Of a DNA stretch of 8,210 nt, positions 1 to 7,384 are shown in pieces (the stretch's first letter is position 1; each line of letters begins with the position of its first letter). Source of the DNA: Saccharicrinis sp. UBA6048. Its GTDB lineage: Bacteria; Bacteroidota; Bacteroidia; Bacteroidales; Marinilabiliaceae. The notes under the pieces were generated by a model. It ran no database searches and was not told the origin of the DNA. It saw nothing but the letters and a program-made list of their open reading frames with translations. Location of the stretch: contig DIYS01000182.1 in NCBI GenBank assembly GCA_002429115.1, positions 1 through 8,210 on the forward strand, written 5' to 3'. The position numbers and the translations under genes were made by a program.

Positions 1-437
1 TGGATGAAACGACGATATGAATCGTAAGCAAATTTTTCGTTACCTGATTTTTCAGCAACAATTTTAACTGCGTCATCATTCATACCAAGGTTAAGAACTG
101 TGTTCATCATACCTGGCATAGAAGCACGAGCACCTGAACGAACAGATAATAACAATGGGAAAGCCTCACCTGTAGAACCAAATTTAGCATTCATTACTTT
201 TTCAGTTGCTGCTACACCAGCTTCAACCTCAGCTCTCATTAATTCAACGACAGCTTCTTTACCCTTTTGATTGTACTCAGTACACACCTCAGTTGTAATA
301 GTAAAACCAGCTGGAACAGGAACCCCGATAAGGTTCATTTCAGCAAGGTTTGCACCTTTACCACCAAGTAGATTTCTCATATCAGCTTTACCTTCAGCTT
401 GTCCGTTACCAAAGGTATAAACGCGTTTATTGCTCAT
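1..437 (-). CDS. ppdK: Pyruvate, phosphate dikinase, N-terminal part (runs off left edge)
   Basis: Interconverts pyruvate + ATP + phosphate and phosphoenolpyruvate + AMP + pyrophosphate in the cytoplasm, at the glycolysis/gluconeogenesis junction. The 145 visible residues begin MSNKRVYTFGNG and carry two hallmarks of the family's nucleotide-binding N-terminal domain: GGKGANLAEM at about residues 25-34 and VRSGARASMPGMM at about 99-111, followed by NTVLNLG. The ATG at 435-437 is chosen because the family's N-terminus starts here; no Shine-Dalgarno motif precedes it, as usual in Bacteroidota. Most of the protein (family length near 900 residues) lies beyond position 1. Codon use is noticeably restricted (GGT, GCT, GTT, AAA), unlike the genes to the right, which suggests high expression. 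It is divergent from zwf across a 393 bp spacer. The family is certain; completeness cannot be judged. Confidence 0.96.
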   Translation of the reverse strand, partial: MSNKRVYTFGNGQAEGKADMRNLLGGKGANLAEMNLIGVPVPAGFTITTEVCTEYNQKGKEAVVELMRAEVEAGVAATEKVMNAKFGSTGEAFPLLLSVRSGARASMPGMMNTVLNLGMNDDAVKIVAEKSGNEKFAYDSYRRFI

Positions 438-830
438 ACTTAGAATGTTATAAATTTATTATAAAATAGTAGTTATCAATGAATTCAAGATATTTTGAAG
501 TAAAACACCAAAAACCCTACAAATAAACAAAAAATTTAGGAAAGAGACCACACTTAAATTTGCCTGAACGTGTTAACAAAGAATAAATACACCATCTTTT
601 GAGCATCAATAAAAACCTTTTGCGCATTGTATCAACTCCAGGCTACTTTTTGTAGACTTTAACTATCAAATCATTAACCACGCCATATCGAACACTACTC
701 ATTTTGTCCACAATAAAAATCAGGAATTAACCGGAATATGCACAAACAATTGTTTAGCTGTACTTGTTATTTTCTATGCTTGAATTGTATCTTGCGAAGA
801 ATTTTACCAATGTAAATTGAAGCTTTAAAA
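438..830. other. Divergent intergenic region between ppdK and zwf
   Basis: This 393 bp AT-rich stretch separates the two divergent genes and must hold the promoters of both. I see no coding region, tRNA or strong hairpin in it. The heptamer TATCTTG, a one-base-short version of the Bacteroidota -7 box TAnnTTTG, occurs upstream of both genes: at 486-492 on the minus strand, 48 bp before ppdK, and at 788-794 on the plus strand, 36 bp before zwf. The zwf copy has CTTG at 763-766, 21 bp upstream of it. A further minus-strand candidate is TATTCTTTG at 577-585. A small inverted repeat, TTCAA-N6-TTGAA, lies at 484-499. None of these is strong enough to call firmly. Confidence 0.5.
619..652 (+). promoter_or_regulatory. 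Candidate zwf promoter (weak)
   Basis: TTTG at 619-622 is followed after 21 bp by TACTTTTTG at 644-652. This resembles the Bacteroidota promoter TTTG / TAnnTTTG, but has three bases instead of two between TA and TTTG. Transcription from here would give zwf an untranslated leader of roughly 170 bases. The alternative pair at 763-766 and 788-794 lies nearer the start codon but matches the -7 box less well. The call rests only on consensus matching in an AT-rich spacer. Confidence 0.27.
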
Positions 831-2360
831 ATGAATCAACCAAAAAACCATATACTCGTCATATTTGGTGCCTCAGGCGACTTAACTTATCGAAAATTAG
901 TACCTGCTGTATTTGATCTTTACGATCAGGATTTATTACCTGAGAAGTTTGCCATCCTTGGAATTGGGCGAACTGATTTAGGAAATACTGCATTTCGCTC
1001 AAAGATGAAAGAGGGCATTAAAAATTTTGCACTTAATCAACCGGATAGCGATGATAAGCTGAATAATTTCCTTGAGAAATTACATTACTTTTCATTTGAC
1101 ACGAAGGATCCGGATGAATATTGCTTATTAAAAGGCAAGTTGCGCGAGCTGGATGATGCCTGCGAAACAGAGAATAACTTCATCTATTATATGGCAACGC
1201 CGCCAAGTATGTACGAAATTATTCCTGAACAACTTTCGGCGCAAGGTTTGAGTGATGAATCTGTTGGGTTTAAAAGAGTCATTGTAGAGAAACCATTTGG
1301 TTACGACTTAAAAACTGCACAAAAGCTTAATAAGGCCTTACTCCAGTATTTTAATGAAGAGCAGATTTACCGTATTGACCACTACCTTGGCAAAGAAACG
1401 GTTCAGAACCTACTAGTCACTCGCTTTTCAAACGGCATTTTTGAACCACTTTGGAACCGTAATTACATTCACCATGTTGAAATTACAGGTGCTGAAAATA
1501 TTGGAGTAGGAAACCGTGGCGGCTATTACGAAGGTTCAGGTGCCATGCGCGATATGATTCAAAACCATTTATTGCTATTAGTTGGACTGGTGGCTATGGA
1601 ACCACCGGCGCTTATCGATTCGACGAATATCCGTAATGAAATTGCGAAGGTTTTTCATTCATTGCGCCCAATCAAAGAAGAAGATGTTTCTAAATACGCG
1701 ATACGCGGACAGTATATTTCATCGCACATTAAAGGTGAGCAGGTAAAAGGCTATCGCGAAGAAGAAGGAGTTGCCGAAGACTCCAGAACGGAAACTTTTG
1801 CAGCCATTAAACTATTTATTGACAATTGGCGATGGGCTGATGTTCCGTTTTATATCCGAAGCGGCAAGATGCTGCCTACACGTGTAACAGAAATTGTTAT
1901 TCACTTTAAATCTACACCTCACCATTTATTTGCCGACGACGAAAAAATCAGTAAAAATTACAATCAGCTGGTTATCCGCATTCAACCGGATGAAGGTGTG
2001 TTATTAAAATTTGGCATGAAAGTACCTGGTGCCGGTTTTAATGTACAGAATGTAAATATGGACTTCCACTACAGCGACCTTTCTGAAACTTATCTGCCAA
2101 GTGCTTATGAGCGTCTACTGTTAGATTGCATGTTAGGCGACAGCACGCTTTACCACCGCGGCGATGCCGTAGAAGCGGCATGGAAGTTTGTTGATCCAAT
2201 ATTAAACGCCTGGAAAAATGACGATTCAATTCCAGTACATGGCTACCCGGCTGGCACATGGGGACCGGAAGTTTGTGACGAATTAATAGAAGGTGAGGAT
2301 TTGGCCTGGCGTTATCCGTGCAAAAACCTGTCGAACGACGGTAGTTATTGTGAATTGTAG
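831..2360 (+). CDS. zwf: Glucose-6-phosphate 1-dehydrogenase
   Basis: Oxidises glucose 6-phosphate to 6-phosphogluconolactone with NAD(P)+, the entry step of the oxidative pentose phosphate pathway; cytoplasmic. The 509 residues match the usual family length. Visible in order: dinucleotide-binding motif GASGDLTYRKL (13-23), EKPFG (153-157), the substrate-binding signature RIDHYLGKETVQN (181-193), and RDMIQNHLL (240-248), whose His246 corresponds to the catalytic base of the Leuconostoc enzyme (His240), with His184 and Asp183 in the signature. IRSGKMLP (342-349) in the C-terminal beta/alpha domain is also typical. The ATG at 831 fits the family N-terminus, and an in-frame TAA sits 15 bp upstream at 813-815. 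No Shine-Dalgarno motif is present. It is followed 84 bp later by pgl in the same direction, so the two are probably co-transcribed. Cofactor preference (NADP or NAD) cannot be read reliably here. Confidence 0.98.
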   Translation: MNQPKNHILVIFGASGDLTYRKLVPAVFDLYDQDLLPEKFAILGIGRTDLGNTAFRSKMKEGIKNFALNQPDSDDKLNNFLEKLHYFSFDTKDPDEYCLLKGKLRELDDACETENNFIYYMATPPSMYEIIPEQLSAQGLSDESVGFKRVIVEKPFGYDLKTAQKLNKALLQYFNEEQIYRIDHYLGKETVQNLLVTRFSNGIFEPLWNRNYIHHVEITGAENIGVGNRGGYYEGSGAMRDMIQNHLLLLVGLVAMEPPALIDSTNIRNEIAKVFHSLRPIKEEDVSKYAIRGQYISSHIKGEQVKGYREEEGVAEDSRTETFAAIKLFIDNWRWADVPFYIRSGKMLPTRVTEIVIHFKSTPHHLFADDEKISKNYNQLVIRIQPDEGVLLKFGMKVPGAGFNVQNVNMDFHYSDLSETYLPSAYERLLLDCMLGDSTLYHRGDAVEAAWKFVDPILNAWKNDDSIPVHGYPAGTWGPEVCDELIEGEDLAWRYPCKNLSNDGSYCEL

Positions 2361-2370
2361 ATTTAAAAAG

Positions 2371-2405
2371 GGACAGAAGACCGAGGACGGGGGACGGAAG
2401 AAACC
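2371..2405 (+). repeat. Degenerate tandem heptamer repeat between zwf and pgl
   Basis: Five consecutive 7-base units can be read: GGACAGA, AGACCGA, GGACGGG, GGACGGA, AGAAACC. The first four fit a consensus close to RGACVGR; the fifth is degraded. The tract is purine-rich with scattered C and clearly richer in G than the surrounding AT-rich spacer. It begins 10 bp after the zwf stop codon and ends 39 bp before the pgl start. I recall similar purine-rich heptamer tracts in intergenic regions of other Bacteroidota genomes, but cannot confirm this here. It has no hairpin and no U-run, so it is not a terminator. Its function is unknown. Confidence 0.6.
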
Positions 2406-2444
2406 GGGAATTTGAAAATGAAATCGGAAACTAACTAATTAACC

Positions 2445-3152
2445 ATGGCAACAAAGGTATTTGACTCAAAACAGGATTTAGCCCGCTACTTTGGCGATTA
2501 TTTATTAAATAAATCACAAGAAGGCGAATATGTTAATATTGCTCTGTCAGGAGGAAGCACGCCTAAAGCGATCTTTAAGATACTGGCGAAGGAATACGAT
2601 AAATCCATCGACTGGACAAAAATCCGTTTCTTTTGGGGTGATGAACGCTGTGTCGCACCTGATGATAGCGAAAGTAATTTTGGCATGACACGCGAACACC
2701 TGTTTGATCATGTGAAAACACGCGGAGTTAATATATATAGAGTGAAAGGTGAGTTAGCTCCGGAAGAAGCAGTCGATGACTATATTTCTATTCTCGAAGA
2801 AAACATACCGATAGTTGATGAAATTCCTCAGTTTGATATTATGCTGTTGGGTATGGGTGATGATGGACATACGGCATCTATATTTCCACACCAAGTTGGA
2901 CTTTGGAACAGTGAGAACACCTGTGAATTAGCTCAACACCCTGAGACAGGACAATTCAGGGTAACAATTACAGGTAATGTCATTAATAACAGCAAGCAAA
3001 TTTTCTTTTTGGTAACAGGTGAGAATAAAGCCGAAAAGGTTGATGAGATTTTAAATCAAAAAGGCGATTTCAAGCAGTATCCTGCAGCATTGGTCGATCC
3101 TGATAAAACGGTTTGGCTTTTGGATAAGAAAGCAGCTAAATTTATTAATTAG
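2445..3152 (+). CDS. pgl: 6-phosphogluconolactonase (DevB/Pgl type)
   Basis: Hydrolyses 6-phosphogluconolactone to 6-phosphogluconate, the step directly after Zwf; cytoplasmic. The 235 residues are a normal length for the DevB/SugarP-isomerase-like family. Visible motifs: LSGGSTPKAIF (34-44), the phosphate-binding loop; FFWGDERCV (62-70); the signature LGMGDDGHTASIFPH (135-149), whose His142 matches the proposed catalytic histidine of the family; and TGENKA (191-196). The ATG at 2445 is chosen because the protein begins close to the family N-terminus; the sequence before it is A/T-rich without a Shine-Dalgarno motif. It is co-directional with zwf and followed by a hairpin terminator 4 bp after its stop, so zwf-pgl looks like a two-gene unit. 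The gnd gene that would complete the oxidative branch is not next to it. Confidence 0.97.
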   Translation: MATKVFDSKQDLARYFGDYLLNKSQEGEYVNIALSGGSTPKAIFKILAKEYDKSIDWTKIRFFWGDERCVAPDDSESNFGMTREHLFDHVKTRGVNIYRVKGELAPEEAVDDYISILEENIPIVDEIPQFDIMLLGMGDDGHTASIFPHQVGLWNSENTCELAQHPETGQFRVTITGNVINNSKQIFFLVTGENKAEKVDEILNQKGDFKQYPAALVDPDKTVWLLDKKAAKFIN

Positions 3153-3156
3153 ATAT

Positions 3157-3189
3157 TAAGCCTGAGTTACCCTCAGGCTTATTCTTTTC
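3157..3189 (+). terminator. Rho-independent terminator of zwf-pgl
   Basis: A perfect 10 bp stem, TAAGCCTGAG (3157-3166) with CTCAGGCTTA (3172-3181), closes a 5-base loop, TTACC. It is followed by the T-rich tail TTCTTTTC at 3182-3189 on the plus strand. It starts 4 bp after the pgl stop and lies in the 41 bp gap between the convergent pgl and ketopantoate reductase genes. Read on the minus strand, the stem is followed by AT-rich sequence without a clean T-run, so termination from that side would be weaker. Confidence 0.88.
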
Positions 3190-3193
3190 AAAA

Positions 3194-4117
3194 TCACTTT
3201 CCTCTCGCCTTCATCTCCAGCGGTAATAGACTATGGTAAATAAAACGGTTGACTGGTGCATCAACACCCAACTTATCGGCCAGCTTCACCACGGTACCAT
3301 TCTGATAATCTATTTCCGAAGGTTTTCCCTCCCACACATCGCGGGTCAAGGAAGATGTAGAATCATAATCGACAGTATCAATTACCGCTATCGTCTTTTC
3401 AACAATCTCTGGCTTTAGATTAACACCTGCTTTTTGCGATACCGCAAATATTTCATTGAGCATTTCCACCATCATTTGTCGCGTCTCTTTAAGTTCACGC
3501 AATTCACCGTAGGTCGTTTTAGTCAATGCCAACAATGCGCTGGTACAAATAAAGATAAACTTCTTCCACACATCTGCTTCAATATCGGTCGACGCTTTAC
3601 AGTGAATACCTGCATCTTTAAACAGCATACTCAACAACTGCATTCGTGAAGACAGACCACCCTCCTTCTCTCCAAATACAATCTCAGGCTTGTATCCCAT
3701 ATGGTTGATTACACCTGGCTTTTCAATCTTACTAAAAATACGACAGAGCCCTCCCAACACCTGTTCCGGATCAATCACCTCACACAATTCCTCAGCCGCT
3801 AATACACCATTTTGCAATGGCAATACAATGCTATTGGGATGAATAATTTGTGCAATATCATTTCGAATAGCCTTTACCTGCCATGCTTTGACAGCTACAA
3901 TTATCAAATCCGGATCATCAATAGCTGTGATACAATCTGTAACAAATACATTTTTGAGATGAAAATCACCATTAATACTATTTACAAATAAGCCATTTTC
4001 CTGCATTGCCTTCAGATGTTGCCCCCGTGCTACAAAGGTCACATCATTACCTGCCTGAGCCAGCCTGGCACCAAAATAACCACATACTCCTCCTGATCCG
4101 ATTATTGCTATTTTCAT
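3194..4117 (-). CDS. panE: Ketopantoate reductase (2-dehydropantoate 2-reductase) family protein
   Basis: The family reduces 2-dehydropantoate to pantoate with NADPH in pantothenate/coenzyme A synthesis; cytoplasmic. The 307 residues match the usual length. An N-terminal Rossmann motif GSGGVCGYFG (7-16) has Cys12 at the usual third glycine. Residues matching E. coli PanE functional positions are Arg31 (NADPH phosphate), Lys77 in VKAWQV (E. coli Lys72), Asn103 in LQNGV (Asn98), Lys186 in VWKKF (catalytic Lys176), and Glu268 in SEIDYQNG (Glu256). The E. coli substrate-contacting Asn180 and Asn184 align with Ile190 and Ala194. That pattern is seen in divergent paralogues of the family, so the true substrate could be another 2-oxo acid. 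The ATG start fits the Rossmann N-terminus; no Shine-Dalgarno motif. It stands alone, convergent with pgl. The family is certain, the exact substrate is not. Confidence 0.88.
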   Translation of the reverse strand: MKIAIIGSGGVCGYFGARLAQAGNDVTFVARGQHLKAMQENGLFVNSINGDFHLKNVFVTDCITAIDDPDLIIVAVKAWQVKAIRNDIAQIIHPNSIVLPLQNGVLAAEELCEVIDPEQVLGGLCRIFSKIEKPGVINHMGYKPEIVFGEKEGGLSSRMQLLSMLFKDAGIHCKASTDIEADVWKKFIFICTSALLALTKTTYGELRELKETRQMMVEMLNEIFAVSQKAGVNLKPEIVEKTIAVIDTVDYDSTSSLTRDVWEGKPSEIDYQNGTVVKLADKLGVDAPVNRFIYHSLLPLEMKARGK

Positions 4118-4187
4118 TTAATTACGCTTTAAATATCACACTCTATTTAATGAGTTGATCCCATATTCTTTTTTAGTATACAGCTTT

Positions 4188-4216
4188 ATTGTGCTAAGCT
4201 ACTAATTCTGCACAAT
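4188..4216. repeat. Inverted repeat upstream of the ketopantoate reductase gene
   Basis: ATTGTGC at 4188-4194 and GCACAAT at 4210-4216 form perfect 7 bp arms around a 15 bp AT-rich centre. The site lies about 70 bp upstream of the minus-strand gene ending at 4117 and downstream of the terminator at 4281-4313, so it falls in that gene's presumed promoter region. The 22 bp centre-to-centre spacing, close to two helical turns, would suit a dimeric regulator. Such arms can also arise by chance in a spacer of this size. No matching second copy was seen in the window. Confidence 0.3.
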
Positions 4217-4280
4217 TCATTCATGCTTTAAAAATGCAATTACCAACTTTTATATAAGTCATTGTAATTACTTCCAAAGT

Positions 4281-4313
4281 AAAAAAGCCCTTTGCTTGCG
4301 TACAAAAGGGCTT
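4281..4313 (-). terminator. Rho-independent terminator of the DUF3857 pair
   Basis: Read on the minus strand, a 9 bp perfect stem AAGCCCTTT / AAAGGGCTT (4305-4313 with 4285-4293) closes an 11-base loop and runs directly into a stretch of six T residues (complement of 4281-4286, overlapping the base of the stem). It begins 20 bp after the TAA stop of the downstream DUF3857 gene, the right place to end the two-gene transcript. Read on the plus strand, no T-run follows the stem. Confidence 0.88.
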
Positions 4314-4333
4314 CTTTAGAAAATCAGATTTAT

Positions 4334-6295
4334 TTACAAAGTCGTTAAATCATCATCTTTTATAAATACAATTTTAGAATTTACTTTAGATGTAACCACA
4401 TTCATAAAATTCTTCAACTCTTTATAGCTCTTTGCTGAATAAGTATGTTTTTTAAACTGATAAGTCGTTACAATTTGCACTTTTCCATCTGTTATATGAG
4501 CTGAGTAGGTGAAAGCCACATTTTCTGAATTCATTCTCTTACTAATGGGCAGTTCTTCTACCTTATAGCCATCCGGTATTTCAATATTAGCTATCAATCT
4601 ATTTCCTCTTAAATAAATTAAATCAATTGGTAAGCTCCTATTTTCTTGTTTGAATGGATTATCCTTTTGAGTTAAGTTAGCAAAAGGTGAAATAATTAAT
4701 TGATTATCTATCTGGTCCACTCCTTGTGTGAAATCAAATTGATACAAAAACGGTTTTTCACTCTCAAACAAATTGGTAACCGTCAGATCATTTTCTATCG
4801 TTATGCCTTTATCTGAAATCTCCTTTGTGAAAGCTTCTTTATCCTTGTGAAAGTTCTGACGCTCATTCAATGCAATATATCCAGTACTTTTTGCCGTACA
4901 ATTACCATTAATTTGCAAATCATCAGTATCAACATTAATCGTTAAATTAAATTCCTCCAATGATGCCACTTTATTGGCAATATTAATCCAGTTTTCACTA
5001 TCCTCTTCCACCACAAACCCTCTTCCATTAATACATCGTGCCGGAATTAATTTTTCAGGGCACATATCCTCAGTCGCATCTGCAAGACGTAGCTTTCCGT
5101 CAACCTCAACAAGTATTAAAACATAATTAAACAGATTTGAATATGGGAAAGAATCGGTCACTTTTCCATTATCACGCGTACTGATTATAATTGGTTTTGC
5201 ATTTAACCCTACACTATTTAAAGCACCAATCGTACTAAGGTTTATATTGCCAACATTTCCGGTAAACGTGTTATTAAACTCTTTAATGGATCGTTGGGCG
5301 TACTTCCCATAGAATCGATTCCATTTGTAGTTAAGCTTCATGTAGCTTACAATTTCATCCAGACGTTCTTTCTCCGATTTACCGATAAGGTGCCCAAACT
5401 CTTTAGCACCCCATTTTTGAGCTTTCTTTAAATACTTGCCGAATTCTTCGTGATCGAGCAATTCTTTAGCCATTGCTGGCCAAGATTCCATGTACTTTCT
5501 TGAATAACCTGAGGGATAATTGATTTCCGCCATTTGAAAGTCAATTTTTTTTATATAATCATTGCGTGAAGAAATATAGGTTTCATCCTTGAACGATGGT
5601 ACATTATTAAGTCCAAACTCATAGACCATATCATTAAACTTAATCCCGGCAAAACTCCGGTCAAGTCCTTGTCTTTTATATTTTTTATAATGGTCTAACT
5701 TACCAGCTCCCTGCAAACGAAATCTATAGGAATAAAATGGGATCATATTCACCTTATACTCACTATAAATAACAGGAATGTCAGTTTGAAATTCCCAATC
5801 TCTGAAATGCGTATAATATGGAGAAGTTATACTATACTTAACGTCAATAATAGACCCTTCTTTTACTTTAGGCATCGCAAACTTCTTAGCGTACCAATAT
5901 TCGTTTATGTCTTCTTTAAATATATTATCCTTTGTCAGTGCTGACTTTACTATTCTTCCGTCCTCCACATTACATGTAACTCCTTCAATATCTTCAACCC
6001 GTTCTCTATCATTTTTGCCTTTATATAGTTCTATTTCAAATTCTCCTTTATCAAATGCTGACTCATCAAATATTTTTATTCGTACATGACGGTCAAACTT
6101 GAGTTTAAAACCATTATCATCCTGTATAAACCAGAAATTTCCTTTATCAAAAAGGACAACAGCAGGTGCATCTTTCTCAAAATTGCATTCTTCAATTCTA
6201 AGGTCTGATGGATTTAATATACCAAATTTTCTTTCCTGTCCTGAACTAATCAAAACAGCACCAAGTAGTAAAATAATAAAAACAGATTTTCGCAT
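4334..6295 (-). CDS. Secreted DUF3857 / pseudo-transglutaminase / DUF3858 protein
   Basis: A member of the DUF3857 - transglutaminase-like - DUF3858 family common in Bacteroidota; its biological role is not established. The 653 residues start with a signal peptide (MRKSVF, then a hydrophobic run to about residue 18, possible cleavage near SSGQ-E), so the product is exported. The DUF3857 region spans roughly residues 60-260, the transglutaminase-like core about 285-410, and the C-terminal beta domain about 550-640, with the family-typical segment IPDGYKVEELP (573-583). The core has lost its catalytic residues: where the family has G-D-C-K it reads G-N-V-G (Val348), and the histidine position after FN is Tyr391; only Asp406 of the triad remains. 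It is therefore probably a non-enzymatic, binding or structural protein. The start lies 9 bp after the stop of the paralogue upstream, so the two are very likely co-transcribed. Confidence 0.92.
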   Translation of the reverse strand: MRKSVFIILLLGAVLISSGQERKFGILNPSDLRIEECNFEKDAPAVVLFDKGNFWFIQDDNGFKLKFDRHVRIKIFDESAFDKGEFEIELYKGKNDRERVEDIEGVTCNVEDGRIVKSALTKDNIFKEDINEYWYAKKFAMPKVKEGSIIDVKYSITSPYYTHFRDWEFQTDIPVIYSEYKVNMIPFYSYRFRLQGAGKLDHYKKYKRQGLDRSFAGIKFNDMVYEFGLNNVPSFKDETYISSRNDYIKKIDFQMAEINYPSGYSRKYMESWPAMAKELLDHEEFGKYLKKAQKWGAKEFGHLIGKSEKERLDEIVSYMKLNYKWNRFYGKYAQRSIKEFNNTFTGNVGNINLSTIGALNSVGLNAKPIIISTRDNGKVTDSFPYSNLFNYVLILVEVDGKLRLADATEDMCPEKLIPARCINGRGFVVEEDSENWINIANKVASLEEFNLTINVDTDDLQINGNCTAKSTGYIALNERQNFHKDKEAFTKEISDKGITIENDLTVTNLFESEKPFLYQFDFTQGVDQIDNQLIISPFANLTQKDNPFKQENRSLPIDLIYLRGNRLIANIEIPDGYKVEELPISKRMNSENVAFTYSAHITDGKVQIVTTYQFKKHTYSAKSYKELKNFMNVVTSKVNSKIVFIKDDDLTTL

Positions 6296-6304
6296 AATAT
6301 TGAG

Positions 6305-7333
6305 TTAGTTAAAAGTTATCATTCCTTTTTGCAAATCAGCATTTATACATGCTTTCAGAAAATTATACACCTGCGAATATTCTTCAACAGAATAACAAGC
6401 TGCATTAACTAAAAGGTGCCTGTTTATAGTGAGCTGATGGCCATTAATCAACACCTCTCGATTATAAACTCCATAGTCAGATTCAAGTCTTAAGGGTTTT
6501 ATTCCTGATAAAACCTTCACGTCTTCTGGCAGATTATACGTGATCGAATCTTTTACATTTATTGGATAATCAAAACGCAGTTCTTGCGTTCGAACTTCCG
6601 GCTTTTCCAATTTCAGATAGAATGGTTTTATTGGCTTTATCAATAGCCGACCACCAACTTGCTCCACAGCATTATTTAATTGGGCATCTACCTCGAATAT
6701 TATTTGAGATGAATCTCGTGACGGTCTTTTTATTCCTAATTGTTGAACATCTGTAAATTCGAATAAATCAGCATCTTCAAAGTATTCAAGCTTATCGCGC
6801 TCCTTTAACGCTTCATCCATTCCTCTTAAATAATCAAACAATGCACCTTTAACATGAGCCTCAACCTGCATAGAGTTATCGGCCCCATTAACCACATTAA
6901 TATTGATATTATAATACTCTTCAACATCGGGGGGCTGCAACGCTGGAGACCGGGTTAAAGTGCCTCCTTTATTATCAATCAACAATACTGATCGATTTTG
7001 TATGAATATGCCGGCATAATTGAATGGCGCTGTTTTATCAGTACAATCCAACCAAAGTGTATCCTTCTCCATCGGAACACTTAAAATCACATGATTAAAT
7101 TGCTGCGAAGGATAATCTATCTTAATATATTTTGGACGACGACCTGCATATACAAGTGTATAATTTGATTGAATACCTGCATATTCCAACAATGCTTGCA
7201 TATAATTAGTTAAAGCCTTACAGTCGCCATACTTATTCTCACACACATACAACGCCGACTTGGGCTGCAACCCTCCTACTTTAAGAGATACATTGATATA
7301 ACGCGTATTATCCTGAAGATATTTATATAACAC
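6305..7333 (-). CDS. C-terminal fragment: transglutaminase-like core plus C-terminal domain
   Basis: Downstream half of the interrupted gene, 342 residues if translation restarted at the GTG at 7331-7333; homology continues upstream in the same frame to the TGA. It carries the catalytic core: KYGDCKALTNYMQALL (Cys38 of this piece), FNHVILSV (His81) and LWLDCTD (Asp96), the complete Cys-His-Asp triad of transglutaminase-like proteases and transferases. The rest, roughly 135-342, is the beta-rich C-terminal part typical of the family. The GTG lies inside the conserved helix preceding the core and no ribosome-binding sequence precedes it, so it is most likely an internal valine codon rather than a true start. 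Without the upstream half there is no signal peptide. Its TAA stop is 9 bp before the next gene. Confidence 0.7.
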   Translation of the reverse strand: MLYKYLQDNTRYINVSLKVGGLQPKSALYVCENKYGDCKALTNYMQALLEYAGIQSNYTLVYAGRRPKYIKIDYPSQQFNHVILSVPMEKDTLWLDCTDKTAPFNYAGIFIQNRSVLLIDNKGGTLTRSPALQPPDVEEYYNININVVNGADNSMQVEAHVKGALFDYLRGMDEALKERDKLEYFEDADLFEFTDVQQLGIKRPSRDSSQIIFEVDAQLNNAVEQVGGRLLIKPIKPFYLKLEKPEVRTQELRFDYPINVKDSITYNLPEDVKVLSGIKPLRLESDYGVYNREVLINGHQLTINRHLLVNAACYSVEEYSQVYNFLKACINADLQKGMITFN

Positions 7334-7384
7334 CTTAACCTTATCCAGATCTGAAGAACAATTTACAATCAGTTGATCTACCTT

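Noticed and set aside
2038..2259. Antisense open frame within zwf
   Set aside because: It lies wholly inside a strongly conserved gene on the opposite strand and shows no recognisable motif; the same holds for the short antisense frames inside pgl, the ketopantoate reductase gene and the DUF3857 genes.
3157..3181. Hairpin as an efficient bidirectional terminator
   Set aside because: The plus-strand side has a T-rich tail, but on the minus strand the stem is followed by mixed A/T sequence without a T-run, so only the plus-strand call is supported.
3194..3196. Genome-wide reassignment of TGA to a sense codon
   Set aside because: The ketopantoate reductase gene ends at a TGA here at the normal family length, so TGA acts as a stop in this genome.
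4118..4333. Small gene in the spacer between the ketopantoate reductase and DUF3857 genes
   Set aside because: No open frame with a credible start or recognisable sequence was found; the spacer holds the inverted repeat and the terminator.
7331..7333. GTG as a genuine start of an independent transglutaminase gene
   Set aside because: It lies within the conserved helix (KVKVLYKYLQDNTRY), has no ribosome-binding sequence, and would give an unexported protein in a family that is normally exported.
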